DNA from: Mycolicibacterium sphagni
Lineage (GTDB): Bacteria; Actinomycetota; Actinomycetes; Mycobacteriales; Mycobacteriaceae
NCBI RefSeq assembly: GCF_013337765.1
Contig: NZ_VBSB01000012.1
Coordinates: forward strand, 62,001-126,000
Direction: 5' to 3'
Length of the DNA stretch: 64,000 nt
Both the position numbers and the translations under genes were made by a program. Positions 1 through 9,170 of the stretch are shown here, in pieces; the first letter of the stretch is position 1, and each line of letters opens with the position of its first letter. Under the pieces are notes generated by a model, which saw only the letters and a list, made by a program, of their open reading frames with translations, did not search any database and was not told where the DNA came from.

Positions 1-611
1 GTGGCATCGGACTTCGTATCGCCGAGACCGCGGGCTATGCCGTTTCCATTACCTACATGATCAGCTACCTGAAGAACGCTCACCTCGCGACCAGCACGCA
101 AACCCTTGTGGCGCTGTGCATTGCATCCTTCTTGGGGATCTTCGCGACCATGGCATGGGCTCGGCTGACGGACAGGGTGGGACGACGCCCGGTCTACATT
201 TGGGTCTGCGCCTTCGGTATCCCATTCGGCGTGCTGATGTTCATGTTGGTCAATACCGGCTTCCTGCTGTTGATCATCGCCACCTTCGCCGTCGCCTACG
301 GCGTGTGCCAGAACGCATTGGCCGGCGCCCAGGGTGCATGGTTCCCGGAGCTGTTCGCCGCGAACACCCGTGCATCGGGAGCATCACTGGCATACCAGGT
401 TTCGGCAATGGTGTCCGGATTCACGCCCTTCATCACCACCCTGCTCTTCGAGGGCTTCGGGTGGATCGGTCCGGCGCTGCTGTTCTCCGGTTACGCCGCG
501 ATCGGCCTGTGGGCGGCGCTGTCCACTCGCGAGACGTGGGGCAAGCGGGAGCGCCAGCTCGCGGATGAGGCCGCGGCCGCCACGCCCATGCCTCATGCGC
601 TGGCCGCCTGA
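1..611 (+). CDS. MHS-type MFS transporter, C-terminal part
   Basis: Inner-membrane major facilitator protein whose start lies before the window; the frame is open from base 3. What remains carries about six hydrophobic segments and the loop motif RLTDRVGRRPVY, typical of MFS carriers. The upstream residues RIAETAGYAVSITY resemble the metabolite:H+ symporter (MHS) subgroup, which imports organic acids and small polar metabolites. Its stop overlaps the start of the transketolase N subunit by one base (TGATG), so transport and sugar metabolism are probably co-expressed. Substrate unknown. Confidence 0.85.
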   Translation, partial: GIGLRIAETAGYAVSITYMISYLKNAHLATSTQTLVALCIASFLGIFATMAWARLTDRVGRRPVYIWVCAFGIPFGVLMFMLVNTGFLLLIIATFAVAYGVCQNALAGAQGAWFPELFAANTRASGASLAYQVSAMVSGFTPFITTLLFEGFGWIGPALLFSGYAAIGLWAALSTRETWGKRERQLADEAAAATPMPHALAA

Positions 612-1444
612 TGCGCGCGGCGAAGGTGGCCGAGGCTGCCTACCGGATGCGTCATCATGTGCTCGACATGGGGGAGGCGCAGGGCCAAGGCTATGTCGGA
701 CAGGCGCTCGGCGCCGCTGACATGCTGGCCACGGTCTACGTCGATCAGCTGCGCTACCGGGCCGACGACCCGCACTGGGCCGGCCGTGACCGGTTCCTGC
801 TGTCGACCGGACACTATGCGATCGGGCTCTACGCCGCACTCGCCGAGGCCGGCATCATCGACACCGCGGAACTGAGTAGCTACGGCTCGGATGGATCACG
901 GCTGCCGATGTCGGGAATGGCAAGTTACACACCGGGAATGGAGATATCAGGTGGCTCGCTGGGGCACGGCCTGACGGTCGCAGTCGGAATGGCGCTCGGT
1001 TTGCGCCACCAGGGCTCTTTGTCACGGGTGATCAACTTCCTCTCCGATGGCGAGCTCGACGAGGGTTCGACCTGGGAGGCCGCCATGGGTGCTTCGCACC
1101 ACAGGTTGGGAAGGCTTACCGCGATGGTCGACATCAACGCGCTGCAGGCCGACGGTCCCACCGCCGGGGTGTTGCGCACCGAACCGGTGACGGACAAGTG
1201 GTCCGCGTGCGGGTGGTACACCCAGCGAGTGGACGGCAACGATATCGGCGCACTACTCGCCGCGTTCGACAGCATTGCCGATTCGGATCCCGATATCCCG
1301 TCGGTCATCCTGTGCGACACCAAGATCGGCCGCGGTGTGCCGTTGTTGGAGACCCGTGAGAAAGCGCATTTCATGCGCATCGACGCTGACGAATGGCAGA
1401 TCTGCCGCGATCAGCTGACCGCAAGCCAAGGAGTATCCGCATGA
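611..1444 (+). CDS. transketolase N-terminal subunit
   Basis: Thiamine-diphosphate-binding half of a split transketolase, 277 aa, the length expected for stand-alone N subunits. Visible marks are the early HVLDM and GQGYVGQALGAADMLA segment, the GGSLGHGLTVAVGMALG loop and the SDGELDEGSTWEA cofactor/metal motif. It overlaps the preceding transporter by one base and the C subunit by four (ATGA), so the two halves should be made together. Split transketolases of this kind usually serve dedicated catabolic pathways for unusual sugars or polyols rather than the housekeeping pentose phosphate pathway; the substrate here is inferred only from the linked transporter and regulator. Confidence 0.9.
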   Translation: MRAAKVAEAAYRMRHHVLDMGEAQGQGYVGQALGAADMLATVYVDQLRYRADDPHWAGRDRFLLSTGHYAIGLYAALAEAGIIDTAELSSYGSDGSRLPMSGMASYTPGMEISGGSLGHGLTVAVGMALGLRHQGSLSRVINFLSDGELDEGSTWEAAMGASHHRLGRLTAMVDINALQADGPTAGVLRTEPVTDKWSACGWYTQRVDGNDIGALLAAFDSIADSDPDIPSVILCDTKIGRGVPLLETREKAHFMRIDADEWQICRDQLTASQGVSA

Positions 1445-2424
1445 CATCCGTTGCACCGCTGCGTACGTCGGCGATGATCGCCTCGTTCGCCGACCCCGGG
1501 CAGAAGACCACATCGGCCCCCTTCGGGCATGCTCTGGTCAAGGCGGCGCACGCCGACGACCGGATCGTCGGCCTGACCGCCGATCTCGGCAAGTACACCG
1601 ATATGCACATCTTCGCCAACGAGTTCCCAGACCGGTTCTTCCAGATGGGGATGGCCGAACAGTTGTTGTTCGGGGCCGCGGCGGGCCTGGCTGAGACGGG
1701 CCTGGTGCCCTTCGCCTCGACCTACTCGGTTTTCGCGGCCCGCCGCGCGTACGACTTCATCTGCCTCGATATCGCCGAGCCCGGACTCAACGTCAACATC
1801 GTGGGTGGGCTGCCGGGTTTGACGACCGGCTATGGGCCGTCCCACCAGGCGACCGAGGATATCGCGATCTTCCGCGGCATCCCTGGCCTGACGATCGTCG
1901 ATCCGTGCGACTCGGTCGATATCGAGCAGGCGGTGCCGCAGCTGGCTGATCATCCGGGGCCGACGTATCTGCGCCTGCTGCGCGGGAACGTGCCGACCGT
2001 GCTCGACGAATATGACTACCAATTCGAGCTTGGGAAGGCTGCGGTGCTGCGTGACGGCACTGACGTGGTCCTGATCTCGTCGGGCTTGATGACGATGCGT
2101 GCGTTGCAGGCCGCCGAGCAGCTGGCCGCTGACAACGTCAGCGTTGCCGTGGTGCACACACCGACGATCAAGCCGTTCGACGAGGAGACGGTGATGGCGC
2201 AGATCGATTCGGATCGGCTGGTGCTGACCTTGGAGAACCACACCGTCGTGGGTGGATTGTTCGAGACGGTTGCCTCGGCGGTGGTGCGCAGGGGAATCGC
2301 CAAGCAGATAACGCCGGTAGGGCTGCCGGACGCGTTTCTCGCGGCCGGCGCCCTGCCGACACTGCACGACCGATACGGCCTGTCGACGGCGCGGATCGTC
2401 GCGACTGTCCGCCGTCGGCTGTAG
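1441..2424 (+). CDS. transketolase C-terminal subunit
   Basis: Pyrimidine-binding and C-terminal half of the split transketolase, about 327 aa. It contains the GMAEQLLFGAAAGLAETG segment with the catalytic-type glutamate and the FASTYSVFAARRAYDFI segment, then a transketolase C domain. I choose ATG 1441 rather than the farther upstream in-frame start because it gives the ATGA overlap with the N subunit and removes a non-homologous 16-residue leader. The two subunits together would form the active ThDP enzyme at their interface. Confidence 0.9.
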   Translation: MTSVAPLRTSAMIASFADPGQKTTSAPFGHALVKAAHADDRIVGLTADLGKYTDMHIFANEFPDRFFQMGMAEQLLFGAAAGLAETGLVPFASTYSVFAARRAYDFICLDIAEPGLNVNIVGGLPGLTTGYGPSHQATEDIAIFRGIPGLTIVDPCDSVDIEQAVPQLADHPGPTYLRLLRGNVPTVLDEYDYQFELGKAAVLRDGTDVVLISSGLMTMRALQAAEQLAADNVSVAVVHTPTIKPFDEETVMAQIDSDRLVLTLENHTVVGGLFETVASAVVRRGIAKQITPVGLPDAFLAAGALPTLHDRYGLSTARIVATVRRRL

Positions 2425-2431
2425 CATCCAA

Positions 2432-2453
2432 TGTCAACAGCCAATTGTTGACA
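2432..2453. promoter_or_regulatory. palindromic operator before the GntR gene
   Basis: An 8-bp perfect inverted repeat, TGTCAACA and TGTTGACA, separated by six bases lies between the transketolase stop and the regulator start. FCD-type GntR regulators commonly bind short palindromes of this layout and repress their own genes. Assignment as an operator is inference from position and symmetry. Confidence 0.6.
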
Positions 2454-2468
2454 ATCGAGGAGCCCGCG

Positions 2469-3134
2469 ATGTCCGTCGATGCGACGTCCCTGCTCCGCCT
2501 GGAGAAAACCAGCCTGCGTCAGCAGGCGCTCTCCGCTCTGCGCCGTGCCATCACCACGGGCCAACTGCCGCCGGGCACCCACCTGGTGGAGACCGAGCTG
2601 TCCGATGCACTGCAGATCAGCCGGGGCACGTTGCGTGAGGCGATGCGACAACTACAGCAGGAGGGTCTGATCTCGACGGGCGCCCGGGGCCGGTTGTCAG
2701 TCCGGCACCTGGACGAGAAGGAGATCCGCGACATCTTTCACGTCCGCGCCGCGCTGGAATCGCTGGCCGCACGCGAACTTGCGTCTCACCCGGAGCGGGC
2801 CGAGGCGGTGGGGGTTCTGCGTCGCGCCGTGGACGATATGGACAAGTGGGCGGCATCCAATCTCGAGGACCGCATCGAAGCCGATCTGCGGTTCCACCGG
2901 ACCATGTGCCAGCTGACCGGCAACGAAACGTTGCTGCATCAGTGGTCCTCGCTGGAGGGCAGCATCCGGATGTCGATCATGTTCGCCGGTGTGGAGCGCG
3001 CCAACAAGAACATGAATGCCAAACGCCATCACGACATCGTCGACGCGATTGAGGCGGGCGACGCGTCCTCTGCCGCCCACGCGGTGGCCGATCACATGGC
3101 GGGTGCCGCGAACAATCTCGTCGCCGGTGACTGA
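2469..3134 (+). CDS. GntR family regulator, FCD domain
   Basis: Cytoplasmic DNA-binding repressor or activator of about 221 aa: N-terminal winged helix (SDALQISRGTLREAMRQLQ) and a C-terminal all-helical FCD ligand domain with metal-type histidines (RFHRTMCQLTGN and MNAKRHHDIV). ATG 2469 is preferred because GAGGAG sits six bases upstream; the longer in-frame start at TTG 2445 lies inside the palindrome. It follows the transporter and transketolase genes and probably controls them and itself in response to a pathway acid or sugar acid. Confidence 0.88.
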   Translation: MSVDATSLLRLEKTSLRQQALSALRRAITTGQLPPGTHLVETELSDALQISRGTLREAMRQLQQEGLISTGARGRLSVRHLDEKEIRDIFHVRAALESLAARELASHPERAEAVGVLRRAVDDMDKWAASNLEDRIEADLRFHRTMCQLTGNETLLHQWSSLEGSIRMSIMFAGVERANKNMNAKRHHDIVDAIEAGDASSAAHAVADHMAGAANNLVAGD

Positions 3135-3210
3135 CCGCCAGTCCGCCGGGGCCGCCGTCGTCCTGCTTCTCGATTCGGGACTTGCGTGAATAGCGCCGTA
3201 TTCTTCCGCG

Positions 3211-4665
3211 GTGAGCGCAATCGACCCGGACAAGCTCCGCACCTGCCTGCAGGTGCTGGCCGACGTCGAGGCGTTGCCGTCCGATCACCCTGACGCCGTT
3301 GCCGTGCGTCGGGCCACGGCGGCCGTGTTCAAGGCGGTGAAGAAAGCTCGCCGCGCCGCCAAGCGCGACGAGGTGGCGGCCGCCGACCGCGCCGTCATCG
3401 CCGCCACGGCCACCGGCGCCCCTGGGCGCATTGACGACGAAACTGCTGGTCTGCCCCTCGTGTCCAACGTGGTCGGGGCCAGTGCTGGGACGCTGATTCG
3501 CTCGCGCGCCTGTTACATCTGCAAGAACCACCACACGGTCGTCGACGCGTTCTACCACCAACTCTGCCCGGACTGCGCCGCGCTCAACCGCGCCAAGCGT
3601 GACGCCCGCACCGACCTCACCGGTCGGCGGGCGCTGCTCACCGGTGGCCGCGCCAAGATCGGCATGTACATCGCGCTGCGACTGCTCCGCGATGGCGCCC
3701 ACACGACCATCACCACCCGCTTTCCGAACGACGCCGTGCGCCGCTTCGCAGCGATGCCTGACAGCGCCGACTGGCTGCACCGGCTACGAGTCGTCGGTAT
3801 CGACCTGCGCGACCCCGCTCAGGTCGTCGCGCTGGCGGACAACGTCGCCGCACAGGGACCGCTGGACATCCTCATCAACAACGCCGCACAGACGGTGCGC
3901 CGAGCGCCCGGTTCCTATGCCGCCCTCGTCGAGGGTGAGCGGACCCCGCCGCCAGAGATCGTCGACGTGATCGCATTCGACCGTGTCAGCGACGCCCATC
4001 CCGCGGCGCTTGCCGGAAGCCTTGCCGAGCACCAATCTCCGCACGCTGTATCAACTCCCGAGTCGCTTCGCTCCAGCCCGCCGGTCACCGAACTCGCGCT
4101 GACCGCCCGCAGCGCGTCCCCGGACCGGATCGCCGCGGGCATCGCCATTGATGCGGGTGGTCTGCTACCCGACACCGCGTCGATCAACAGCTGGACGCAA
4201 CGCGTGGACGAGGTCGACGCGATGGAATTGCTCGAGGTTCAGCTGTGCAATCAGACTGCACCGTTCATCCTGGTGAGCCGTCTGCGCGCATCGATGGCCG
4301 CGTCGCCGGCGCGCCGTAAGTACGTGGTGAACGTGTCGGCCATGGAAGGTCAGTTCGGCCGGGCGTACAAAGGCCCGGGGCATCCGCACACCAATATGGC
4401 CAAGGCCGCCCTGAACATGCTCACCCGCACCAGCGCCGGCGAGATGCTTGAGAAGGACGGCATTCTCATGACTGCCGTCGACACCGGCTGGATCACCGAC
4501 GAGCGCCCGCACCCGACCAAGTTGCGGCTTGCGGAGGAGGGTTTCCATGCCCCGCTCGACCTCGTCGACGGTGCCGCCCGCGTGTATGACCCGATCGTCC
4601 GGGGCGAGTTGGGCGAAGATCTGCGCGGCTGCTTCCTGAAGGATTACTCGCCGAGCCCCTGGTAG
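3211..4665 (+). CDS. SDR-family protein with N-terminal zinc-finger-like region
   Basis: Predicted NAD(P)-binding short-chain dehydrogenase/reductase-like protein, 484 aa, much longer than the usual 250. Residues 1-95 are helical and basic. Residues 101-122 hold two CxxC pairs (C101, C104, C119, C122) that look like a zinc site. The Rossmann start LLTGGRAKIGMYIAL and the NNAA motif are present, with a long insertion after it. The usual catalytic Tyr of YxxxK is Thr394 (TNMAK, Lys398), so normal SDR reductase chemistry is doubtful. GTG start. The stop directly abuts the stop of the convergent neighbour. Function unknown. Confidence 0.75.
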   Translation: MSAIDPDKLRTCLQVLADVEALPSDHPDAVAVRRATAAVFKAVKKARRAAKRDEVAAADRAVIAATATGAPGRIDDETAGLPLVSNVVGASAGTLIRSRACYICKNHHTVVDAFYHQLCPDCAALNRAKRDARTDLTGRRALLTGGRAKIGMYIALRLLRDGAHTTITTRFPNDAVRRFAAMPDSADWLHRLRVVGIDLRDPAQVVALADNVAAQGPLDILINNAAQTVRRAPGSYAALVEGERTPPPEIVDVIAFDRVSDAHPAALAGSLAEHQSPHAVSTPESLRSSPPVTELALTARSASPDRIAAGIAIDAGGLLPDTASINSWTQRVDEVDAMELLEVQLCNQTAPFILVSRLRASMAASPARRKYVVNVSAMEGQFGRAYKGPGHPHTNMAKAALNMLTRTSAGEMLEKDGILMTAVDTGWITDERPHPTKLRLAEEGFHAPLDLVDGAARVYDPIVRGELGEDLRGCFLKDYSPSPW

Positions 4666-4959
4666 CTACCGGGTGAGCACCGAGTTCAGGCCCCGCCGAA
4701 GCTGCAACGCGGCGACCGTAAGCGGATTGTCCAATCGTTGGGGGAGGACGAGTCTGCGGGCGACGGGACCCAGCGCGCCCAGCCCGAGCCGACGACCCAC
4801 CACCGCAGCCCCGATGAATCCGGTGACGACGCCGAGCACGAAGTAGCGACCCGCTGAGCGCCTGTTGCGCTGCCGCACGACGCCCGCGATGTACCCACCG
4901 AGTCCGGCCAGCGCGGCGATCGCGATCAGCAGGAAGCACAGTGCTCCGACTGCATCCAC
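4666..4959 (-). CDS. small membrane protein, hypothetical
   Basis: 97-aa protein with a hydrophobic N-terminal helix (ALCFLLIAIAALAGLGGYIAG), a short basic loop RQRNRRSAGR and a second hydrophobic segment, then a basic tail. Probably a small inner-membrane protein with both segments spanning. GTG start. No recognisable domain. It converges on the SDR gene with no bases between the two stop codons. Confidence 0.6.
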   Translation of the reverse strand: MDAVGALCFLLIAIAALAGLGGYIAGVVRQRNRRSAGRYFVLGVVTGFIGAAVVGRRLGLGALGPVARRLVLPQRLDNPLTVAALQLRRGLNSVLTR

Positions 4960-5176
4960 ACTCCGATCACATCACCGTCCGAGCCGATGCGGCAGGGCTG
5001 ATCGACGGTCGTGACCGAACCGAGCGGGCAGCGTTACCGTCTCATCGGAAGAGACTCCGTCCGAGCCTCGTCCCGACTATTTGCGAATGACTCGTTCCGC
5101 CAGGTCATGTTGGCTAGGCTCCGTTTGGCAAGCAACGCCGCCTAACGTCTACGAGTCCGGTTCGGAGCAGACGACT

Positions 5177-6736
5177 GTGGCAAACATTGTCATCATCAAT
5201 CCTCGGTTCGAGGTGTCCTACTGGGGCCTGGAACACGCACTCCCGCTGCTCGGGAAGAAGTGCAACGTTCCGACGGCCTGCCTTCCGCTGCTGGCCGCGC
5301 TGACCCCCGCCGAGCATGACGTCACGCTGATCGACGAGAACGTCGAGGACATCGACTTCGACAAGGTCGCCCAGGCCGACATCGTCGGGCTGACCGGCAT
5401 GATCGTCCAGCGCCAGCGCATGCGCGAGATCCTCAACGAGCTCAAGGGCCGCGGTGTGTTCGTCGTCGTCGGCGGCCCCTGGGTCAGCGTGCAGGAGGAC
5501 TACTTCGACGGCCTCGCCGATGCGATCTTCGTCGGTGAAGCCGAAACCACCTGGCCGCAGTTTCTCGACGACTGGGCGCACGGCCGGCATCAGTACCGCT
5601 ACGAGCAAGCCGACCGCACCGATATGACGACGGTTCCGGTACCCCGCTACGACCTGCTCAAGACCAAGAACTACGTCTTCGGCAGCATCCAGTTCAGCCG
5701 TGGCTGCCCATTCCAATGCGAGTTCTGCGACATCATCGTCACGTTCGGCCGTAAGCCCAGACTCAAGACGAGCGCTCAAGTCATCGCCGAGCTGGAGGCG
5801 ATGCGCAAGGCGGGCCTGTCAATCGGCTTCATCGTCGACGACAACCTGATCGGAAACAAGGCCGCCGTGAAGGTGCTGCTACATGATGTCCACGCCTGGC
5901 AGGAGCGCGAGGGTTATCCGTTGCAGTTCTTCACCGAGGCCTCGCTGAACCTTGCCGAAGACGACGAGCTCATGGAGTTGATGGTCGCCGCCAATATCAC
6001 CGTGGTCTTCATCGGCATCGAAAGCCCGAACGAAGACTCGCTGAAAGAGGCCAAGAAGTACCAGAACGTGAAGAAGGGCGACACGATCGTCGATCGCGTC
6101 CGCAAGGTACAAGACTCCGGGCTGGAAGTGTGGTGCGGGATGATCGTCGGTTTCGACAACGACGACCCCCGAATCTTCAAGGAACAAGCCGAATTCATCA
6201 ACGAGACCGACATCATGCACGCGATGGTCGGCATGCTCGCGGCCATTCCCAAGACGCCGCTGCATGCGCGATTGAAAAACGAAGGCCGCCTCGACCTCGA
6301 CGACGAACAGACCTTCGGCACCAATGTGATTCCGCTCAACATGACTCGCGACGAGTTGCGCGACGGCTATATCAGCCTGATGCGCGAACTGTACGAGCCC
6401 GAGTCCTATTTCGATCGGCTCGAAAGCCTCTATCTCACACGTGAATTCGACTTCGGCCGGGCTCGCAACGCATACCTGCGCAATCATCCGTGGCGCCGGC
6501 GAAAGGTGCAGCTACTCGACGGTGGACGGGCGCTGGGTCTGTTCCTGCTGCTGATGAAGAACGTCCCCGACCCGCAGCTGCGAAAGGTCTACCGGCGCCG
6601 GATGATGAGGATTCTGCGCAGCCGGCCGGACGCGGGCGTCCTGTTCGTCTCCGTCGTCAAATGCGCGACGCACTACCACCACTACACGATGTCGCGGGAG
6701 ATGTCCGAGCGCCGAACGCTGGTCAATACTTTCTAG
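5177..6736 (+). CDS. B12-binding radical SAM protein (DUF4070 type)
   Basis: Predicted cobalamin-dependent radical S-adenosylmethionine enzyme of about 519 aa. Residues 1-130 form a B12-binding-like Rossmann domain; residues C177, C181 and C184 in RGCPFQCEFC bind the 4Fe-4S cluster of the radical SAM barrel, and the C-terminal third resembles DUF4070. Family members are methyltransferases or related enzymes acting on lipids, natural products or phosphonates; the substrate cannot be read here. I use GTG 5177 (AN-IVIINP follows a GGAG), because the longer frame adds a leader unlike the family. The gene is solitary and converges with the ANTAR gene, overlapping by four bases. Confidence 0.85.
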   Translation: MANIVIINPRFEVSYWGLEHALPLLGKKCNVPTACLPLLAALTPAEHDVTLIDENVEDIDFDKVAQADIVGLTGMIVQRQRMREILNELKGRGVFVVVGGPWVSVQEDYFDGLADAIFVGEAETTWPQFLDDWAHGRHQYRYEQADRTDMTTVPVPRYDLLKTKNYVFGSIQFSRGCPFQCEFCDIIVTFGRKPRLKTSAQVIAELEAMRKAGLSIGFIVDDNLIGNKAAVKVLLHDVHAWQEREGYPLQFFTEASLNLAEDDELMELMVAANITVVFIGIESPNEDSLKEAKKYQNVKKGDTIVDRVRKVQDSGLEVWCGMIVGFDNDDPRIFKEQAEFINETDIMHAMVGMLAAIPKTPLHARLKNEGRLDLDDEQTFGTNVIPLNMTRDELRDGYISLMRELYEPESYFDRLESLYLTREFDFGRARNAYLRNHPWRRRKVQLLDGGRALGLFLLLMKNVPDPQLRKVYRRRMMRILRSRPDAGVLFVSVVKCATHYHHYTMSREMSERRTLVNTF

Positions 6737-7560
6737 TTCTGCTCGCCGTTGGTGCCGGTCACCTTGTCCAGGAAGTCGACGGCGAGGACCCGAACCGGGA
6801 CGTTCGTCTCCTGACTCTGTACCCGCAGGACGTCGAACGCTTCGTCGGCGTCGATTCCGCGCATGGCCATCAGCACACCCTTGGCCTGCTCGATCGGCGC
6901 CCGGGTCTGCAGCACCCGCTGGATCGACTCCGCAGTGTCCCTCGCGGACTTGAACCGGGCGAAGTCCCCGATCGCCCGCGACACCGCGGTGGTCAACAAA
7001 TCGAGGATCTCGGCGTCAAGGCTGTCGAAGGCGTGCTGCGATCGTCCGTACAGATTGAACGACCCCAGCGTCTGGTCGTCGGTGAACAGCGGCGCGGCCA
7101 GGAAGCTGTTGATGCCCTCGTCGCGGGCGCCGGCGGCGAAGCGTGGCCAGCGGGCCATGGCCTGTTCGGAATCCAGCAGCACGATCGTGCGGGTCCGCGC
7201 GGCGTGCAGGCACGGGCCTTCGCCGGCCTCGTACTGCTCGCTGTCGATGCGCAGGGTCTGCTCGTCGGTATGCACCGCGGTATAGGTCAGTCCGCCGAGG
7301 TCGATCGTGATTCCGGTGTGGTCGGCGCCGTCGACGGCTTCCTGGGCGATACCCGCGACATGCTGTAGCAGCGTCAGGAGGTCATCTTCGTCAGCGACGC
7401 TGCGGCCGGCGTCGACCAGGATCCGGCCCAGCGCTGAGGGCGACATGGTGTTGCGGATGGCGGCGTCGACGACGATCTCGGCCGCCTGTTCGGTGTCGGT
7501 CCCGTCCAGCACGTCGGTCGGGATGGAGTCTTCGACACGTGGGTCGCTGGTGTCTTCCAT
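6733..7560 (-). CDS. GAF-ANTAR RNA-binding regulator
   Basis: 275-aa cytoplasmic regulator. A GAF sensor domain lies around residues 65-190 (GEGPCLHAARTR and INSFLAAPLFTDDQTLGSFN) followed by a C-terminal ANTAR domain around 200-260 with the typical segment RAPIEQAKGVLMA. ANTAR proteins bind paired hexaloop hairpins in RNA and act as antiterminators; GAF-ANTAR proteins are numerous in mycobacteria and may sense small ligands or redox state. No target hairpin pair was identified here. The stop codon shares CTAG with that of the radical SAM gene. Confidence 0.9.
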   Translation of the reverse strand: MEDTSDPRVEDSIPTDVLDGTDTEQAAEIVVDAAIRNTMSPSALGRILVDAGRSVADEDDLLTLLQHVAGIAQEAVDGADHTGITIDLGGLTYTAVHTDEQTLRIDSEQYEAGEGPCLHAARTRTIVLLDSEQAMARWPRFAAGARDEGINSFLAAPLFTDDQTLGSFNLYGRSQHAFDSLDAEILDLLTTAVSRAIGDFARFKSARDTAESIQRVLQTRAPIEQAKGVLMAMRGIDADEAFDVLRVQSQETNVPVRVLAVDFLDKVTGTNGEQN

Positions 7561-7607
7561 ACCGCTGAGTGTCCCACCGCTGAGCTGTTAGTGGAGTAAT
7601 TGGCCCG

Positions 7608-8996
7608 TTAGGGGAGCACAGTGTGCATGAGCATGACGTTGTAGGCCGACCACAGCGACAGGTTGTAGTACAGCTCGCGGCCCGTCGACCACGGATGCAG
7701 GAACGGCGCGTAGATGCCGCCGGGGATCTGCATCGAGGACACCAACATCTGCTCGGGGCCCCATGGCCCCTGCGGCGCAGGCGCTGTCCGCATCACCACG
7801 TCGTTGTTGCCGTTGCAGTACAGCACCAGGTACTGCTTCAGATAGTTGTTGAATTGCGCCGACATCTCGCCGACCGGGCCCGGGATGACGGGCGTGGCCG
7901 CTGCCGGACTGCCTGGCACCCAGGAGTTGCTGTCAGCGTTCCAGTACTCGTACTTCGTGAGGTCCGGGATGAGTCCCGGGGACACCCGGGCCACATAGGC
8001 AGCCCCGCCCCGGCCGTTGGGGGTACCGAACGAGTACATGTACGGATCGCCCGGCCCCGGCTTGAGGAACGCGCCCATCTGGAACTTCTCATTGCCGTTC
8101 GTCGGTTGGCGCACGGTGCCGGGGTAGACCCCCCACGTCTCGCCGTTATCGGTCGATGTCGCGATCGCCGAGTAGTTCGTGGTCCAGGCGCCGTAGTTGT
8201 CCCAGCTCTTGATGGACATGAAGTTCATGAATTGGTTCTGACCGACCGCGACGCCAGAGGTGGGAATGATGCCCGTCTCTGCCGGCGCGGCGTTGATGCT
8301 GTTCACGACCTGTTTGGCGATGCCGGCCCGCCACACCGGTGACCCGGAGTACTTGTTGCCGACGGCACCGTCGGGAACCGCGACGGTGTTGGCCAGCGAG
8401 CCGTCGGTGCTGCGCATCAGCGTGTTGTAGCGCCACTGCTTGCCGGGGATCTGGCAGAAGCCATTCGTGTCGCCGAACGCCATCAGGACCTGGCGGTGGG
8501 TGGGATCGCCGTTGTCCCACATGATTCCGAGGTCGGTACCAGTGATGGCGAATTTCTGAATGGTCTGGTTCGGGCTGTCCGGCCCGGTGACCCAGCCGAC
8601 GACCGAGGTGCCCGGTGGTGCGGTGGACGGCGCAGCCGCGGCTGGCGCCGGCGCGGGCTGGGCGGGCGCCGGCTTGGGCGACGGCGCGACTGCGGCCTGC
8701 TTCTGCACCTGCCCGGCGTTGGGCATCAACGCATTGATGAGGAGCTTGCCCAGCGCCGGAAGCGGCGCCTGGTCGTTGGTGCCGACGGGCTTATGTCCGA
8801 TCGGGCGGTCGAAGGGGGCGATCGCCGACGGGTTCGGAATCTGGAAGGCCTGGTTCGCGGCGGGTTGCGCTGCGGCAGAAGCACCCTCACACGGATCCGC
8901 GTTGGCGTGTGGCGCAGCGATGCCGGTGGCCGCGCACAACCCGACGGCGAGCGCCGACGCCAGCGACAGCGAGGGGATGCGAGGGCGCGGCGACAC
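7608..8996 (-). CDS. secreted DUF4185 domain protein
   Basis: About 462-aa exported protein. The N-terminus (SPRPRIPSLSLASALAVGL, then ATGIAAPHANA) is a signal peptide, followed by a proline/alanine-rich linker around residues 105-150 and a DUF4185 domain (SVVGWVTGPDSPNQT, GIMWDNGDP, MAFGDTNGF), a beta-propeller-like fold resembling glycosidase/sialidase repeats. GTG 8996 is chosen because it starts the signal peptide and has AAAGG just upstream; the longer frame adds an unlikely basic leader. DUF4185 proteins are common in the mycobacterial cell envelope; substrate unknown. Confidence 0.85.
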   Translation of the reverse strand: MSPRPRIPSLSLASALAVGLCAATGIAAPHANADPCEGASAAAQPAANQAFQIPNPSAIAPFDRPIGHKPVGTNDQAPLPALGKLLINALMPNAGQVQKQAAVAPSPKPAPAQPAPAPAAAAPSTAPPGTSVVGWVTGPDSPNQTIQKFAITGTDLGIMWDNGDPTHRQVLMAFGDTNGFCQIPGKQWRYNTLMRSTDGSLANTVAVPDGAVGNKYSGSPVWRAGIAKQVVNSINAAPAETGIIPTSGVAVGQNQFMNFMSIKSWDNYGAWTTNYSAIATSTDNGETWGVYPGTVRQPTNGNEKFQMGAFLKPGPGDPYMYSFGTPNGRGGAAYVARVSPGLIPDLTKYEYWNADSNSWVPGSPAAATPVIPGPVGEMSAQFNNYLKQYLVLYCNGNNDVVMRTAPAPQGPWGPEQMLVSSMQIPGGIYAPFLHPWSTGRELYYNLSLWSAYNVMLMHTVLP

Positions 8997-9170
8997 GACA
9001 CACCTTTCGGAGGCGGGACGTCGCTGTGACGTCAGGTAACCAATGTGACGATAGGGATTCGTGCGCCTCTTGTGACCGACCCTGTATCGATAGGTATGCA
9101 TCCGTGACCGTGTCGCAACCTGGGCGACCTGAGTTGGGCTAATGTGCCCATGACACAAGAGGGGGAATCG

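Noticed and set aside
5114..5779. 221-codon minus-strand frame inside the radical SAM gene
   Set aside because: Complement of a gene with intact catalytic motifs; no independent signal.
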